This document shows positions 5,984-14,248 of a stretch of 14,248 nucleotides of DNA, in pieces (position 1 is the first letter of the stretch; each line of letters opens with the position of its first letter). The stretch spans positions 1 through 14,248 of the forward strand of contig DATAAF010000092.1 of NCBI GenBank assembly GCA_036260255.1, in the 5' to 3' direction. This DNA is from DASZJY01 sp036260255. GTDB lineage: Bacteria > Actinomycetota > Acidimicrobiia > Acidimicrobiales > AC-14. A program made the position numbers and the translations under genes. The notes beneath the pieces are model-generated. The model made no database searches. It was not told where the DNA came from and saw only the letters and a list, made by a program, of their open reading frames with translations.

Positions 5984-7408
5984 TCAGGTGCCGATGACCA
6001 CCAGGCGCTCCTCGGTCATCTCCCGCACCGCCGAGGGCGGTCCCTCCTTGGTGTTGCCGCTGTCGCGGACCCCGCCGTAGGGCATCTGGTCGGCCCGCCA
6101 GGTCGGGACCTCGTTGACGAGGACCGTGCCGTAGCGCAGCTCGCGCGCCGCCCGCAGGGCGGTGTCGAGGCGCGCGGTGAAGATGCCGGCCTGGAGGCCG
6201 TAGCGCGTGTCGTCGGCCAGGCGCAGCGCTTCGTCCAGCTCCGTGTAGGCCTGCACCGCGACAACCGGGCCGAAGACCTCCTCTCGGCACACCCGCATGT
6301 CGGGCGACACGTTGCGCAGCACGGTCGGGAGGAGCAGCCCGTCGCGGACCTGGCCGCCGCTGAGGACCTCGGCCCCGCCGGTTACCGCCTCCTCGACCCA
6401 CGACTGCACCCGGTCGCGGTCGGCGGTGGTGATCAGCGCGGAGACGTCGGTCTCCTCGTCGAGAGGGTCGCCGACCACCAGCTCGCCCGCCAGCTTGGCG
6501 AGGGTCGAGCAGAAGGCGTCGGCCACGTCGGCGTGGACGTAGACCCGTTGGGTCGAGACGCACGACTGCCCGGCGTGGCTGAAGCCGGCGACCTGGATCG
6601 TGCGGGCGGCCCGGTCCCAGTCGCCGTCAGCCTCGATGATGACCGGGGAGTTGTTGCCCAGCTCCAACGCGACCTTCTTGCGGGCGGCCCGCTCGGCGAT
6701 GCCCCAGCCCACCTCTCCCGAGCCGGTGAAGCTGACGTAGGCGACGTCGGGGTGCTCGACCAGGGCGTTGCCCACCGTCCCTCCGCCCCCCGTGACGACG
6801 TTGAGGTGCCCGGCAGGAAGGCCGCACTCGTCGAGGAGGAGCTCGGCCAGGGCGATGGCCGAGAGCGGCGTCTGGCTGGCCGGCTTCAGCACCACCGGGC
6901 AGCCGGCGGCGATGGCCGGCGCCACCTTGTGGGCCACCAGGTTGAGGGGGAAGTTGAACGGCGAGATGGCCGCCACCACCCCCACGGGCACTCGCAGGGT
7001 GAAGGCCACCTTCCCCTCGCCGACCTGGGCGGCGTCGACGGGGACGACGTCGCCGGCGAGGGTGCGGGCGGCCACCGCCGCGAACGTGACGGTCGAGACG
7101 GCGCGCCGGGCCTCGATGCGGGCGGTCTTCAGGGGCTTGGCCGACTCGGCGGCGATCGTGCGGGCGAACTCCTCGGACCGCTCGTCGAGCAGGCGGGCGG
7201 CCCGGTCGAGGATCTCCGCCCGCCGCCAGGGCGGGAGCGGCCGGGCGGCCAGCGCGTGGCGTGCCGCGCCGACGGCCCGGTCCACGTCCGCCGGGCCGCA
7301 CGACGGCACCCGCGCCAGCTCGGCGCCGTCGTACGGCGCGCGTACGGAGAGGACGTCCTCGCCGGCGAAGCGGTCGTCGCCGATGGGGACGGGTCGGACG
7401 GCGGCCAT
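5984..7408 (-). CDS. NAD(P)-dependent aldehyde dehydrogenase
   Basis: A 474-residue cytoplasmic enzyme that oxidises an aldehyde to its acid, of normal length for the family. Visible signatures are PFNFPLNLVAHK with the oxyanion Asn152, VVLKP with the cofactor-binding Lys175, FTGSGEVG (227-234), and LELGNN with general-base Glu249. The nucleophile is Cys283 in HAGQSCVSTQR. EEVFGP (376-381) holds the cofactor ribose ligand. The GQ-C-S-x-QR form of the active site recalls the broad y4uC/lactaldehyde-type group rather than betaine-aldehyde enzymes, but the substrate cannot be read from the sequence. The ATG has GAGGAGG four bases upstream (7413-7419). It follows hemY by 20 bp, so it is probably the last gene of the heme transcript. 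It has no known place in heme synthesis. The same frame stays open upstream of this ATG, but that part is antisense noise over hemY. Confidence 0.93.
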   Translation of the reverse strand: MAAVRPVPIGDDRFAGEDVLSVRAPYDGAELARVPSCGPADVDRAVGAARHALAARPLPPWRRAEILDRAARLLDERSEEFARTIAAESAKPLKTARIEARRAVSTVTFAAVAARTLAGDVVPVDAAQVGEGKVAFTLRVPVGVVAAISPFNFPLNLVAHKVAPAIAAGCPVVLKPASQTPLSAIALAELLLDECGLPAGHLNVVTGGGGTVGNALVEHPDVAYVSFTGSGEVGWGIAERAARKKVALELGNNSPVIIEADGDWDRAARTIQVAGFSHAGQSCVSTQRVYVHADVADAFCSTLAKLAGELVVGDPLDEETDVSALITTADRDRVQSWVEEAVTGGAEVLSGGQVRDGLLLPTVLRNVSPDMRVCREEVFGPVVAVQAYTELDEALRLADDTRYGLQAGIFTARLDTALRAARELRYGTVLVNEVPTWRADQMPYGGVRDSGNTKEGPPSAVREMTEERLVVIGT

Positions 7409-7428
7409 GGTGCCTCCTCGGTCGAGCT

Positions 7429-8841
7429 TCAGCGTGTGCCCATGATCCCACCGAGCGCCCGCTCGGCGGCCGTCCGGGCCTGCTGCACACACGCGGCGAT
7501 GCCCAGGCCGCGGTACGCGGCGCCGGCCACCACGACGCCGGGCGCCTCGGCGGCGAGGGCGGCGTCGATCGTGCGAACCCGGTCGTCGTGGCCGCGCTCG
7601 TACTGGGGGAAGCTCGCCGGCCACCGGTCGACCCGTGACGTCACCGGAAGCTCGTGGATGGCGACCATCGCCACCAGCTCCTCGTGGAGCGCGCGTACCA
7701 GCTCGTCGTCGTCCATTCCCAGCGCCCGGTCGTCGCCGTCCCTCCCGGCCGACGCCCGCAGGAGCACCAGCCCGCTGCGCGCCAGCTCCGGCCACTTCGA
7801 CGTCGACCACGTGCAGGCGGTGATCAGCCGTCCCTCCGTCCGGGGCACGAGGAAACCGCTGCCGTCGAGCGCCGAGGGGACGGCGGCCGGGCGGTAGCCC
7901 ATGGTGGCCACGACGACGGAGGCGTAGCGGATCCGCTCGAGCTGGCGGGCCGCCGAGGGAGCGACCGGGGCCAGGGCGGCGGCCGCCGGGCCCGCCGGCA
8001 GGGTCAGGACGACGACGTCCGCCTCGACTGGCGGGCCCGGCTCGCACCGCACGAGCCACCGGCCTCCGGTGCCGGCGGCGAGCGGCCCGGCGGCCGTGCC
8101 GAGGCGTACCTCCGTCCCGTCGAGCGCGGATGCCAGGCGCTCGACCAAGCGCCCCAGGCCGCCCGAGACGCCGAGGAACATCGGTCCCTCCCCCTCGTTC
8201 GGGGCCGACTTCCTGCCGGAACGAAGCCCCAGGATCAGGCTGCGGTGACGGTGGGCGGCGTCGGCCAGCGGTGCGGCGGCGGACCGGGCGCTGAGGCGGT
8301 CGGCGTGCCCGGCGTGGATCCCTCCCACCAGGGGGTCGACCAGGCGGTCGACGACCTCCCGGCCCATCCGCCCTTCCACCACGTCGGCGACGGAGGGGTC
8401 GGGAGGGAGTGGCCGCTTGGGGAGCACGAGATCGAGGGCCGCCCGGGCGGCGCCCGCGGCCGAGAGGTGCGGCCCGGCGAGAAGGGCGCGCGGCGAGACG
8501 GGGACGCCGAGCACCGTCCCCGGCGGCAGCGGGCGCAGCCGGCCCGCCCGCCAGATCCAGGCCTTCGAGGTGGCCGGGGACACCAGCTCGTCTTCCATGC
8601 CCAGCTCCCGACACAGGTCGCGAGCCCACGGCACCCGGCCGAGGAACGTGTCGGGCCCCGCCTCCACGGGCAGGCCGGCCAGCTCCTCGGTGCGGATCTT
8701 GCCTCCGAGCCGTCCGCTCGCCTCGAGCAGCGTCACCCTGGGGGGCGCCGGGCCGGCGGCGGCACTCAGGTACCAGGCCGTCGCCAGCCCGGTGATCCCG
8801 CCGCCGAGGACGGCGACGTGCCGGCGGTCAGGCGCGGCCAA
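7429..8841 (-). CDS. hemY: coproporphyrinogen III / protoporphyrinogen IX oxidase (FAD)
   Basis: A 470-residue FAD enzyme that oxidises the porphyrinogen ring to the porphyrin with oxygen. In Gram-positive bacteria the physiological substrate is coproporphyrinogen III and the gene is also called cgoX. The FAD-binding Rossmann motif GGGITG is at 13-18, with the strand-ending acid Glu40 in TLLEASGRLGGKIRT. LPVEAGPDTFL follows, and the C-terminal FAD motif is VVVAGAAYRGLGIAACVQQA. No ATG or GTG lies near the required N-terminus. The best start is a TTG at 8841 that overlaps the end of hemH by 14 bases, but the GAGG before it directly touches the start, so the start is uncertain. The overlap implies translational coupling. 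It lies between hemH and the aldehyde dehydrogenase on one likely transcript. Confidence 0.92.
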   Translation of the reverse strand: MAAPDRRHVAVLGGGITGLATAWYLSAAAGPAPPRVTLLEASGRLGGKIRTEELAGLPVEAGPDTFLGRVPWARDLCRELGMEDELVSPATSKAWIWRAGRLRPLPPGTVLGVPVSPRALLAGPHLSAAGAARAALDLVLPKRPLPPDPSVADVVEGRMGREVVDRLVDPLVGGIHAGHADRLSARSAAAPLADAAHRHRSLILGLRSGRKSAPNEGEGPMFLGVSGGLGRLVERLASALDGTEVRLGTAAGPLAAGTGGRWLVRCEPGPPVEADVVVLTLPAGPAAAALAPVAPSAARQLERIRYASVVVATMGYRPAAVPSALDGSGFLVPRTEGRLITACTWSTSKWPELARSGLVLLRASAGRDGDDRALGMDDDELVRALHEELVAMVAIHELPVTSRVDRWPASFPQYERGHDDRVRTIDAALAAEAPGVVVAGAAYRGLGIAACVQQARTAAERALGGIMGTR

Positions 8842-9784
8842 CCTCGCCGGCCGGTGACGCCCCCGCCGCGTGGGACCGCACCACCTCGGCGAGGGTGGCG
8901 CAGAACCGGGGCTCGTCGTTGGGTGACTCGGTGCGGGCGAAGGCCAGGCCCAGGCGCTCGGCGACCTGGCGGGCCTCGATGTCGAGGTCGTAGAGGATCT
9001 CCAGATGGTCGGAGACGAACCCCGCCGGGCACACCAGCACCCCCTCCACGCCGGCCCGCGCCCGGTCCTCCAGCACCGACAACAGGTCGGGGCCGATCCA
9101 CGACTCCGGGGTGCGGCCGGCGCTCTGCCAGGCGACGGACCACCGCGCAACGCCCGCCCGCTCGGCCACCGCCGACGCCGTCTCCTCCAGCTGTCGGGGG
9201 TAGGGGTCGCCCAGGTCGAGGATGCGCTCGGGGAGGCTGTGGGCGGTGAACACGACCTCGATCCGGTCGGGATCGGTGACGACGAGGAGCTCGAGCGTCT
9301 TCACCACCCGCTCGGCCAGGAGCTCGATGTAGCCGGGCGCGAGGTGCCACGACTCGACCATCGTGAGCTCCACGCGCCCCTCCGTCACGGCCGGCGTGGC
9401 GGCGGCGCGGGCTGCGTACTCACCCACCGACAAGGCCGAGTAGTGCGGCGCCAGCACCAGCCCCACGACCCGCCGGACGCCCCTCGAGTCGAGGTCGGCC
9501 ATGCCGTCTTCAATGAACGGTGGGGCGTGCTTCATGCCCAGCTCGACGTCCCACCCCTCACCCAGCGCCTCGCCCAGGCCGAGGGCCTGGGCGAGGGTCA
9601 CGCGGAGCAGGGGGGACGTCCCGCCGATGGCCTCGTAGCGCTGCTGCAGGTCGGCCAGGAGCTCGGGCGTCGGTGGGCGGCCCCGGCGGACGTGGGTGTA
9701 GTAGGCCTCGACGTCCTCGGGCGTGGCCGGCGTGCCGTAGGCCATCACCAGCACGCCCGTGACGTCGTCGAAAGGGGCGCTCAG
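8828..9784 (-). CDS. hemH: ferrochelatase (coproporphyrin ferrochelatase type)
   Basis: A protein of 318 residues (308 if started at GTG 9754) that inserts iron into a porphyrin. In Gram-positive bacteria the substrate is coproporphyrin III and the gene is also called cpfC. It closely follows the Bacillus subtilis enzyme: VLVMAYGTP with the axial-ligand candidate Tyr16, YYTHVRRGR, RYEAIGGTSPL, LAPHYSALSV, TAHSLPE with catalytic His182, and GFVSDHLEILYD with Glu262. Only two cysteines are present (252, 295). The [2Fe-2S] cluster found in some actinobacterial ferrochelatases, including that of Mycobacterium tuberculosis, needs four and therefore cannot form. No ATG, GTG or TTG sits at the family's usual N-terminus. 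A CTG at 9784 overlaps the hemE stop as CTGA, mimicking the common ATGA coupling; GTG at 9754 is the alternative. Function is secure, start is not. Confidence 0.94.
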   Translation of the reverse strand: MSAPFDDVTGVLVMAYGTPATPEDVEAYYTHVRRGRPPTPELLADLQQRYEAIGGTSPLLRVTLAQALGLGEALGEGWDVELGMKHAPPFIEDGMADLDSRGVRRVVGLVLAPHYSALSVGEYAARAAATPAVTEGRVELTMVESWHLAPGYIELLAERVVKTLELLVVTDPDRIEVVFTAHSLPERILDLGDPYPRQLEETASAVAERAGVARWSVAWQSAGRTPESWIGPDLLSVLEDRARAGVEGVLVCPAGFVSDHLEILYDLDIEARQVAERLGLAFARTESPNDEPRFCATLAEVVRSHAAGASPAGEVGRA

Positions 9785-10824
9785 GGCCGAGGCCCCGAGG
9801 TCGACCGGTGGACGTGGTCGACGATCTCCCGCAGGATCCCGGGGTCGGTGTCGGGCAGGACGCCGTGGCCGAGGTTGAACACGTGCCCGGACCGCCCGCC
9901 GTTGCGGGCGAGAACGTCGTCCACCTCGGCGGCCACCACCGGCCACGGTGCCAGGCAGGCGGTGGGGTCGAGGTTGCCCTGCACCGCAACCGACGGCCCC
10001 AGGCGGGCGCGGGCCCGGTCGAGGGGCACGCGCCAGTCGACGCCGACCACGTCCGCCCCCGCCTCGGCGAGGAGGTCGAGGAGCTCGCCCGTGCCCACGC
10101 CGAAGTGGATGCGGGGCACGCCCAGGTCGGCCAGGCCGGCGAAGATCCGGCGGCTGGCGGGGAGCACCGAGCGTCGGTAGTCCGTGGGCGACAGGGTGCC
10201 CACCCACGAGTCGAAGAGCTGCACGGCCGCGGCCCCCGCCTCCACCTGGGCGCGGAGGGAGGCCAGGGCGGCGTCGGCCAGGGCGTCGAGGAGGGCGGCC
10301 CACGTCGCGGGGTCCGCCCGCATGAGGGCCTTGGTGCGGGCGTGCGACTTGGAGGGGCCGCCTTCGACCAGGTAGCTGGCCAACGTGAACGGCGCGCCGG
10401 CGAAGCCGATGAGGGGGACGTCGATTTCCTTGACGACCAGGCGCACCGTGTCGAGGACGTAGGGGATGTCCGCCTCCGGCTCGAGCGGCCGCAGTCGGCG
10501 GAGGTCCGAAGGTGCCCGGAAGGGCTCGGCCACCACCGGCCCCGTGCCCTCGCGCAGCTCGACGCCGACGCCCAGGGCGGCGACCGGCACGACGATGTCG
10601 GAGAACAGGATGGCGGCGTCGACGCCCAGGCGTCGCACCGGCTGGAGGGTCACCTCGGCGGCCAGCTCGGGCTGGCGCACGATCTCGAACATGCCCGCCC
10701 GGGCGCGCACCTCGCGGTACTCCGGTAAGGACCGCCCCGCCTGCCGCATGAACCACACCGGTGTGTGCCCGACGGGCCGCCCGCAGCAGGCGTCGAGGAA
10801 CGTGCTGGCGGTCCCCGTGGGCAC
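9781..10824 (-). CDS. hemE: uroporphyrinogen III decarboxylase
   Basis: A 347-residue cytoplasmic enzyme that removes four carboxyl groups from uroporphyrinogen III to give coproporphyrinogen III, the first step of the heme branch. The two family signatures are clear: PVWFMRQAGRSLPEYR (22-37, substrate-binding arginines 27 and 31) and GFAGAPFTLASYL (140-152). Asp76 in ILFSDI is the essential pyrrole-binding aspartate. NLGHGVLPDTDP near the C-terminus is also typical. Length is normal. The GTG start lies two bases past the stop of the lipoprotein gene, with AAGG inside that gene's end as ribosome site. Its stop overlaps the proposed CTG start of hemH. Tight packing argues for one transcript with the lipoprotein, hemH and hemY. 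Confidence 0.96.
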   Translation of the reverse strand: MPTGTASTFLDACCGRPVGHTPVWFMRQAGRSLPEYREVRARAGMFEIVRQPELAAEVTLQPVRRLGVDAAILFSDIVVPVAALGVGVELREGTGPVVAEPFRAPSDLRRLRPLEPEADIPYVLDTVRLVVKEIDVPLIGFAGAPFTLASYLVEGGPSKSHARTKALMRADPATWAALLDALADAALASLRAQVEAGAAAVQLFDSWVGTLSPTDYRRSVLPASRRIFAGLADLGVPRIHFGVGTGELLDLLAEAGADVVGVDWRVPLDRARARLGPSVAVQGNLDPTACLAPWPVVAAEVDDVLARNGGRSGHVFNLGHGVLPDTDPGILREIVDHVHRSTSGPRP

Positions 10825-10826
10825 CG

Positions 10827-11393
10827 TCAGGCCTTGGACATCGTCGTGAGCACCCGGTCGCAGGCCCGGGAGATCTCGTCGCGCTCCTCGGGGGTGGACT
10901 GGCAGTTGACCAGGTACTCCACCGATCCGTCGAAGAGGAACACGAGGCGGCTCTGGCCTTGGGGCGGCTTGGTGAGGGCGACGTCGTCGTAGCGGACGCC
11001 GGGAAGGCCGCCGACGTCGACCCTCGTCCCGCTGATCGGGTTCCCGGTGAGCTGCTGGACCACCTGGTCGACCTGTGGCACGAACGTCGCGATGTTCTCC
11101 TTGGTCACCTCGGCGTTGAGGTCGTACTTGGCGAGGAAGATGGCGTTGGCCTCGTCGACGGCGAGGACCGTCTGGGCCACCGGCTCGCCGCCGGCCGACT
11201 GGGCCGTCTCGCCGACCTTGCTCTCCTTGAGGCTGCCCGGGTACTTGAAGCTGATGGCGAAGTCCTCGTGGGTGAAGGTCTTCTCGCTCGAGGCGCTGTC
11301 GCCCCCGCCGCCGCAGCCGGCCAGCGCGCCGAGCAGCGCCCCCGCCAGCAGCAGCCCGAGGAGCGCTCGCCGTCGGTCCGGTTGGCCGATCAT
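10827..11393 (-). CDS. small lipoprotein, possibly PsbP/LpqN-like
   Basis: A 188-residue lipoprotein. The N-terminus has a basic stretch (DRRR) and a leucine/alanine-rich helix ending in the lipobox LAGC, so Cys27 is the lipidated residue and the protein sits on the outer face of the membrane. The mature part starts with a Gly/Ser linker, then HEDFAISFKYPGSLKES and LPGVRYDDVAL, ending in CQSTPEERDEISRACDRVL. The F-S-x-x-Y-P opening recalls PsbP-like/LpqN-like single-domain lipoproteins; the assignment is tentative. The ATG at 11393 is chosen because it gives a normal lipoprotein signal; AGGAT lies seven bases upstream. The same bases read TAGGAT, a possible -10, which would make the message nearly leaderless. 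It is the first gene of the heme run and divergent from thiC. Role unknown; a link with heme or iron is only suggested by position. Confidence 0.85.
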   Translation of the reverse strand: MIGQPDRRRALLGLLLAGALLGALAGCGGGGDSASSEKTFTHEDFAISFKYPGSLKESKVGETAQSAGGEPVAQTVLAVDEANAIFLAKYDLNAEVTKENIATFVPQVDQVVQQLTGNPISGTRVDVGGLPGVRYDDVALTKPPQGQSRLVFLFDGSVEYLVNCQSTPEERDEISRACDRVLTTMSKA

Positions 11394-11465
11394 CCGGGCG
11401 ATCCTACGCTCGGCCGGGCCGGCCCGACGGACCACCCCACCGCCGTGTGCCAAGCTGGCCCCACG

Positions 11466-11546
11466 GGAGCTCGGGTGGACCGGGCTGAGAGGGCGCTGGG
11501 TGGCGCCGACCGTTGACCTGATCGGGGTAATGCCCGCGAAGGGAGA
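11466..11546 (+). ncRNA. TPP riboswitch (THI element) upstream of thiC
   Basis: The conserved core is present in order: GGGTG (11473-11477), CTGAGA (11485-11490), a P3 hairpin GGCGC...GCGCC (11492-11507), ACCTGATC (11516-11523), GGGGTAATGCCCGCG (11524-11538) and AAGGGAG (11539-11545). These are the bases that bind the pyrimidine and pyrophosphate of thiamine pyrophosphate. The closing 3' strand runs into the thiC ribosome site (GGGAGAGG, 11541-11548). Binding of TPP would therefore hide the site and block translation. No separate terminator hairpin is seen, which also favours translational control. Confidence 0.93.
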
Positions 11547-11554
11547 GGATGGAC

Positions 11555-13303
<1,749 letters not shown>

Positions 13304-13329
13304 CCCCGGCCGCCCCCCGGCCCGGGGGG

Positions 13330-13440
13330 AATTGGGTGACGAAAGCGGTTGGATTCCAACCGATTTCCGCGCCAGAACAAGACCGGTCGGCGTTCTGGCG
13401 CGCTGAGCGGGTGAATATCAACCGCTTTCGTCACCCAATT
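13330..13440. repeat. 111-bp nested palindromic element, MITE-like
   Basis: Perfect 22-bp terminal inverted repeats lie at 13330-13351 (starting AATTGGGTGACGAAAGCGG) and 13419-13440. Inside, two 16-base spacers (13352-13367 and 13403-13418) flank a second perfect 11-bp inverted repeat, CGCGCCAGAAC (13368-13378) and GTTCTGGCGCG (13392-13402). The 13-base centre (13379-13391) contains the palindrome GACCGGTC. The layout is symmetric to the base. Base composition is less GC-rich than the genes on both sides, which hints at insertion. No target duplication is visible. The right arm contains the last codons and TGA stop of the cation transporter gene. It could be a non-autonomous mobile element, a REP-like hairpin or a two-way terminator; a transposase is not present. 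Confidence 0.85.
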
Positions 13441-14248
13441 GGCTCGGGGGCGCGGGCGATGGCCGGCTCGAGGTAGATCACCCGGGCGGAGGGGACGGCG
13501 GCGCGGACCGACTCCTCCACGCGGTCGACGGCGGCACAGAGGGCCTCGAGCTCCATGTGGTCGTGGAACTCCAGCTTGGCGCCGACCAGCAGCTCGTCGG
13601 GGCCCAGGTGCTGGGTGCGGATGTGGACGATCCGCTTGACCGCGTCGTTCGACTCGAGCGTCCGCCGGATGCGCTGGAGGTCGGCGGGCGAGGCCGACTC
13701 GCCGATCAGCAGGCTCTTCATCTCCACGACGAGGGTGACCGCGATCACGCCCAGCAGCAGGCCGATGGCGATGCTGCCCGCCGCGTCGAACCGGGGGTTC
13801 CCCGTGAGCTCGGCCAGACCGACCCCGAAGAGCGCCAGCACCAGGCCGACCAGCGCGCCGAGGTCCTCCAGCAGCACGACCGGCAGCTCGGGCGTCTTGG
13901 AGTGGCGGATGAACGACCACCACGACTGGTCGCCCTTGGCCCGGGCGCTCTCGACGATCGCCGTCCGCATGGAGAACGACTCGAACACGATGGCGATCAC
14001 GAGGATGACGACCGCCCACGCCGCCGATTTCAGCTCGTGGGGGTGGCGGAGCTTCTCCACTCCCTCGTACAGGGCGAACAGCGAGCCCAGGGTGAACAGC
14101 ACCAGCGCCACCACGAACGACCAGAAGTACCGCTCGCGCCCGTAGCCGAAGGGGTGCTCGGCGCTGGCCGCCCGCCGGGCTCTGGACCCGCCCAACAGGA
14201 GCAGCCCCTGGTTCGAGGTGTCGGCCACCGAGTGCACGCCCTCGGCCA
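13431..14248 (-). CDS. cation diffusion facilitator transporter, partial (N-terminus beyond window)
   Basis: The visible 272 residues are the main part of a CDF-family membrane protein that exports zinc or a similar divalent metal in exchange for protons. The sequence enters within the second membrane helix at EGVHSVADTSNQGLLLLG, where the His and Asp form half of the metal site. AEHPFGYGRERYFWSF leads into the next helix. Further helices are SAAWAVVILVIAIVFESFSM, the segment around PVVLLEDLGALVGLVLAL (whose acidic residue completes the site), and AAGSIAIGLLLGVIAVTLVV. A cytoplasmic C-terminal domain (about the last 95 residues, with KRIVHIRTQHLGPDELLVGA) follows. HPFGYGRERYFWSF and PELPVVLLEDLGA resemble the ZnT9/SLC30A9-like branch; metal choice is not provable. 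The last codons (ATT GGG) and TGA stop come from the right arm of the 111-bp palindrome. Confidence 0.93.
   Translation of the reverse strand, partial: AEGVHSVADTSNQGLLLLGGSRARRAASAEHPFGYGRERYFWSFVVALVLFTLGSLFALYEGVEKLRHPHELKSAAWAVVILVIAIVFESFSMRTAIVESARAKGDQSWWSFIRHSKTPELPVVLLEDLGALVGLVLALFGVGLAELTGNPRFDAAGSIAIGLLLGVIAVTLVVEMKSLLIGESASPADLQRIRRTLESNDAVKRIVHIRTQHLGPDELLVGAKLEFHDHMELEALCAAVDRVEESVRAAVPSARVIYLEPAIARAPEPIG

Noticed and set aside
7409..8629. Long upstream extension of the aldehyde dehydrogenase frame on the minus strand.
   Set aside because: It is a proline/arginine/glycine-rich reading of the hemY antiphase. The family N-terminus and a good ribosome site place the start at 7408.
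9785..10756. Upstream extension of the hemH frame on the minus strand.
   Set aside because: It lies wholly over hemE in another frame and has the low-complexity composition of GC-rich shadow frames.
13330..13440. The palindromic element as part of a coding sequence.
   Set aside because: Both strands are open and give similar peptides (NWVTKAV...NRFRHPI), but this follows from the inverted symmetry and is not evidence of a protein.
13330..13440. CRISPR repeat or array.
   Set aside because: There are only two inverted arms and no direct repeats with variable spacers.

Overview
The window is high-GC throughout, uses many GTG/TTG starts, and is mostly packed with short-gap or overlapping genes. 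An Actinobacteria-type organism fits best: the heme genes, the thiC N-terminal domain and the secreted Cys-pair repeat proteins are all of the kind seen there. A member of Acidimicrobiia or a relative is my guess; the sequence alone does not prove it.

Layout. (1) 1-410, minus: the N-terminal part of a secreted TasA/camelysin-like protein, cut by the window edge. (2) 588-2357, plus, divergent from it: an exported gamma-glutamyltransferase (ggt) without the lid loop. (3) 2581-5886, minus: three tandem paralogues of a secreted protein made of seven repeats, each with a C-x5-C cysteine pair, probably a disulfide-stapled beta-propeller. The last paralogue carries two compensating frameshifts. (4) 5984-11393, minus: a tightly packed run, in transcription order, of a small lipoprotein, hemE, hemH (CTG start proposed), hemY (TTG start proposed) and an aldehyde dehydrogenase. 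(5) 11466-13303, plus: a TPP riboswitch followed by thiC. (6) 13330-13440: a 111-bp nested palindrome with perfect 22-bp terminal inverted repeats, in the convergent gap. Its right end supplies the stop codon of the next gene. (7) 13431-14248, minus: a cation diffusion facilitator transporter whose 5' end lies outside the window.

How the parts work together. hemE, hemH and hemY cover three late steps of heme synthesis, most likely by the coproporphyrin route used in Gram-positive bacteria. The final decarboxylase (ChdC/HemQ) is not in the window. thiC makes the pyrimidine half of thiamine and is controlled by the product through the riboswitch. The TasA-like protein, GGT, the three repeat proteins and the lipoprotein all carry export signals, so the left half is rich in cell-surface or secreted functions.

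The two parts most worth a second look are the three-gene secreted repeat cassette and the 111-bp palindromic element. No tRNA, rRNA, CRISPR array, transposase or phage gene was seen. No gene-free stretch exceeds 300 bases.
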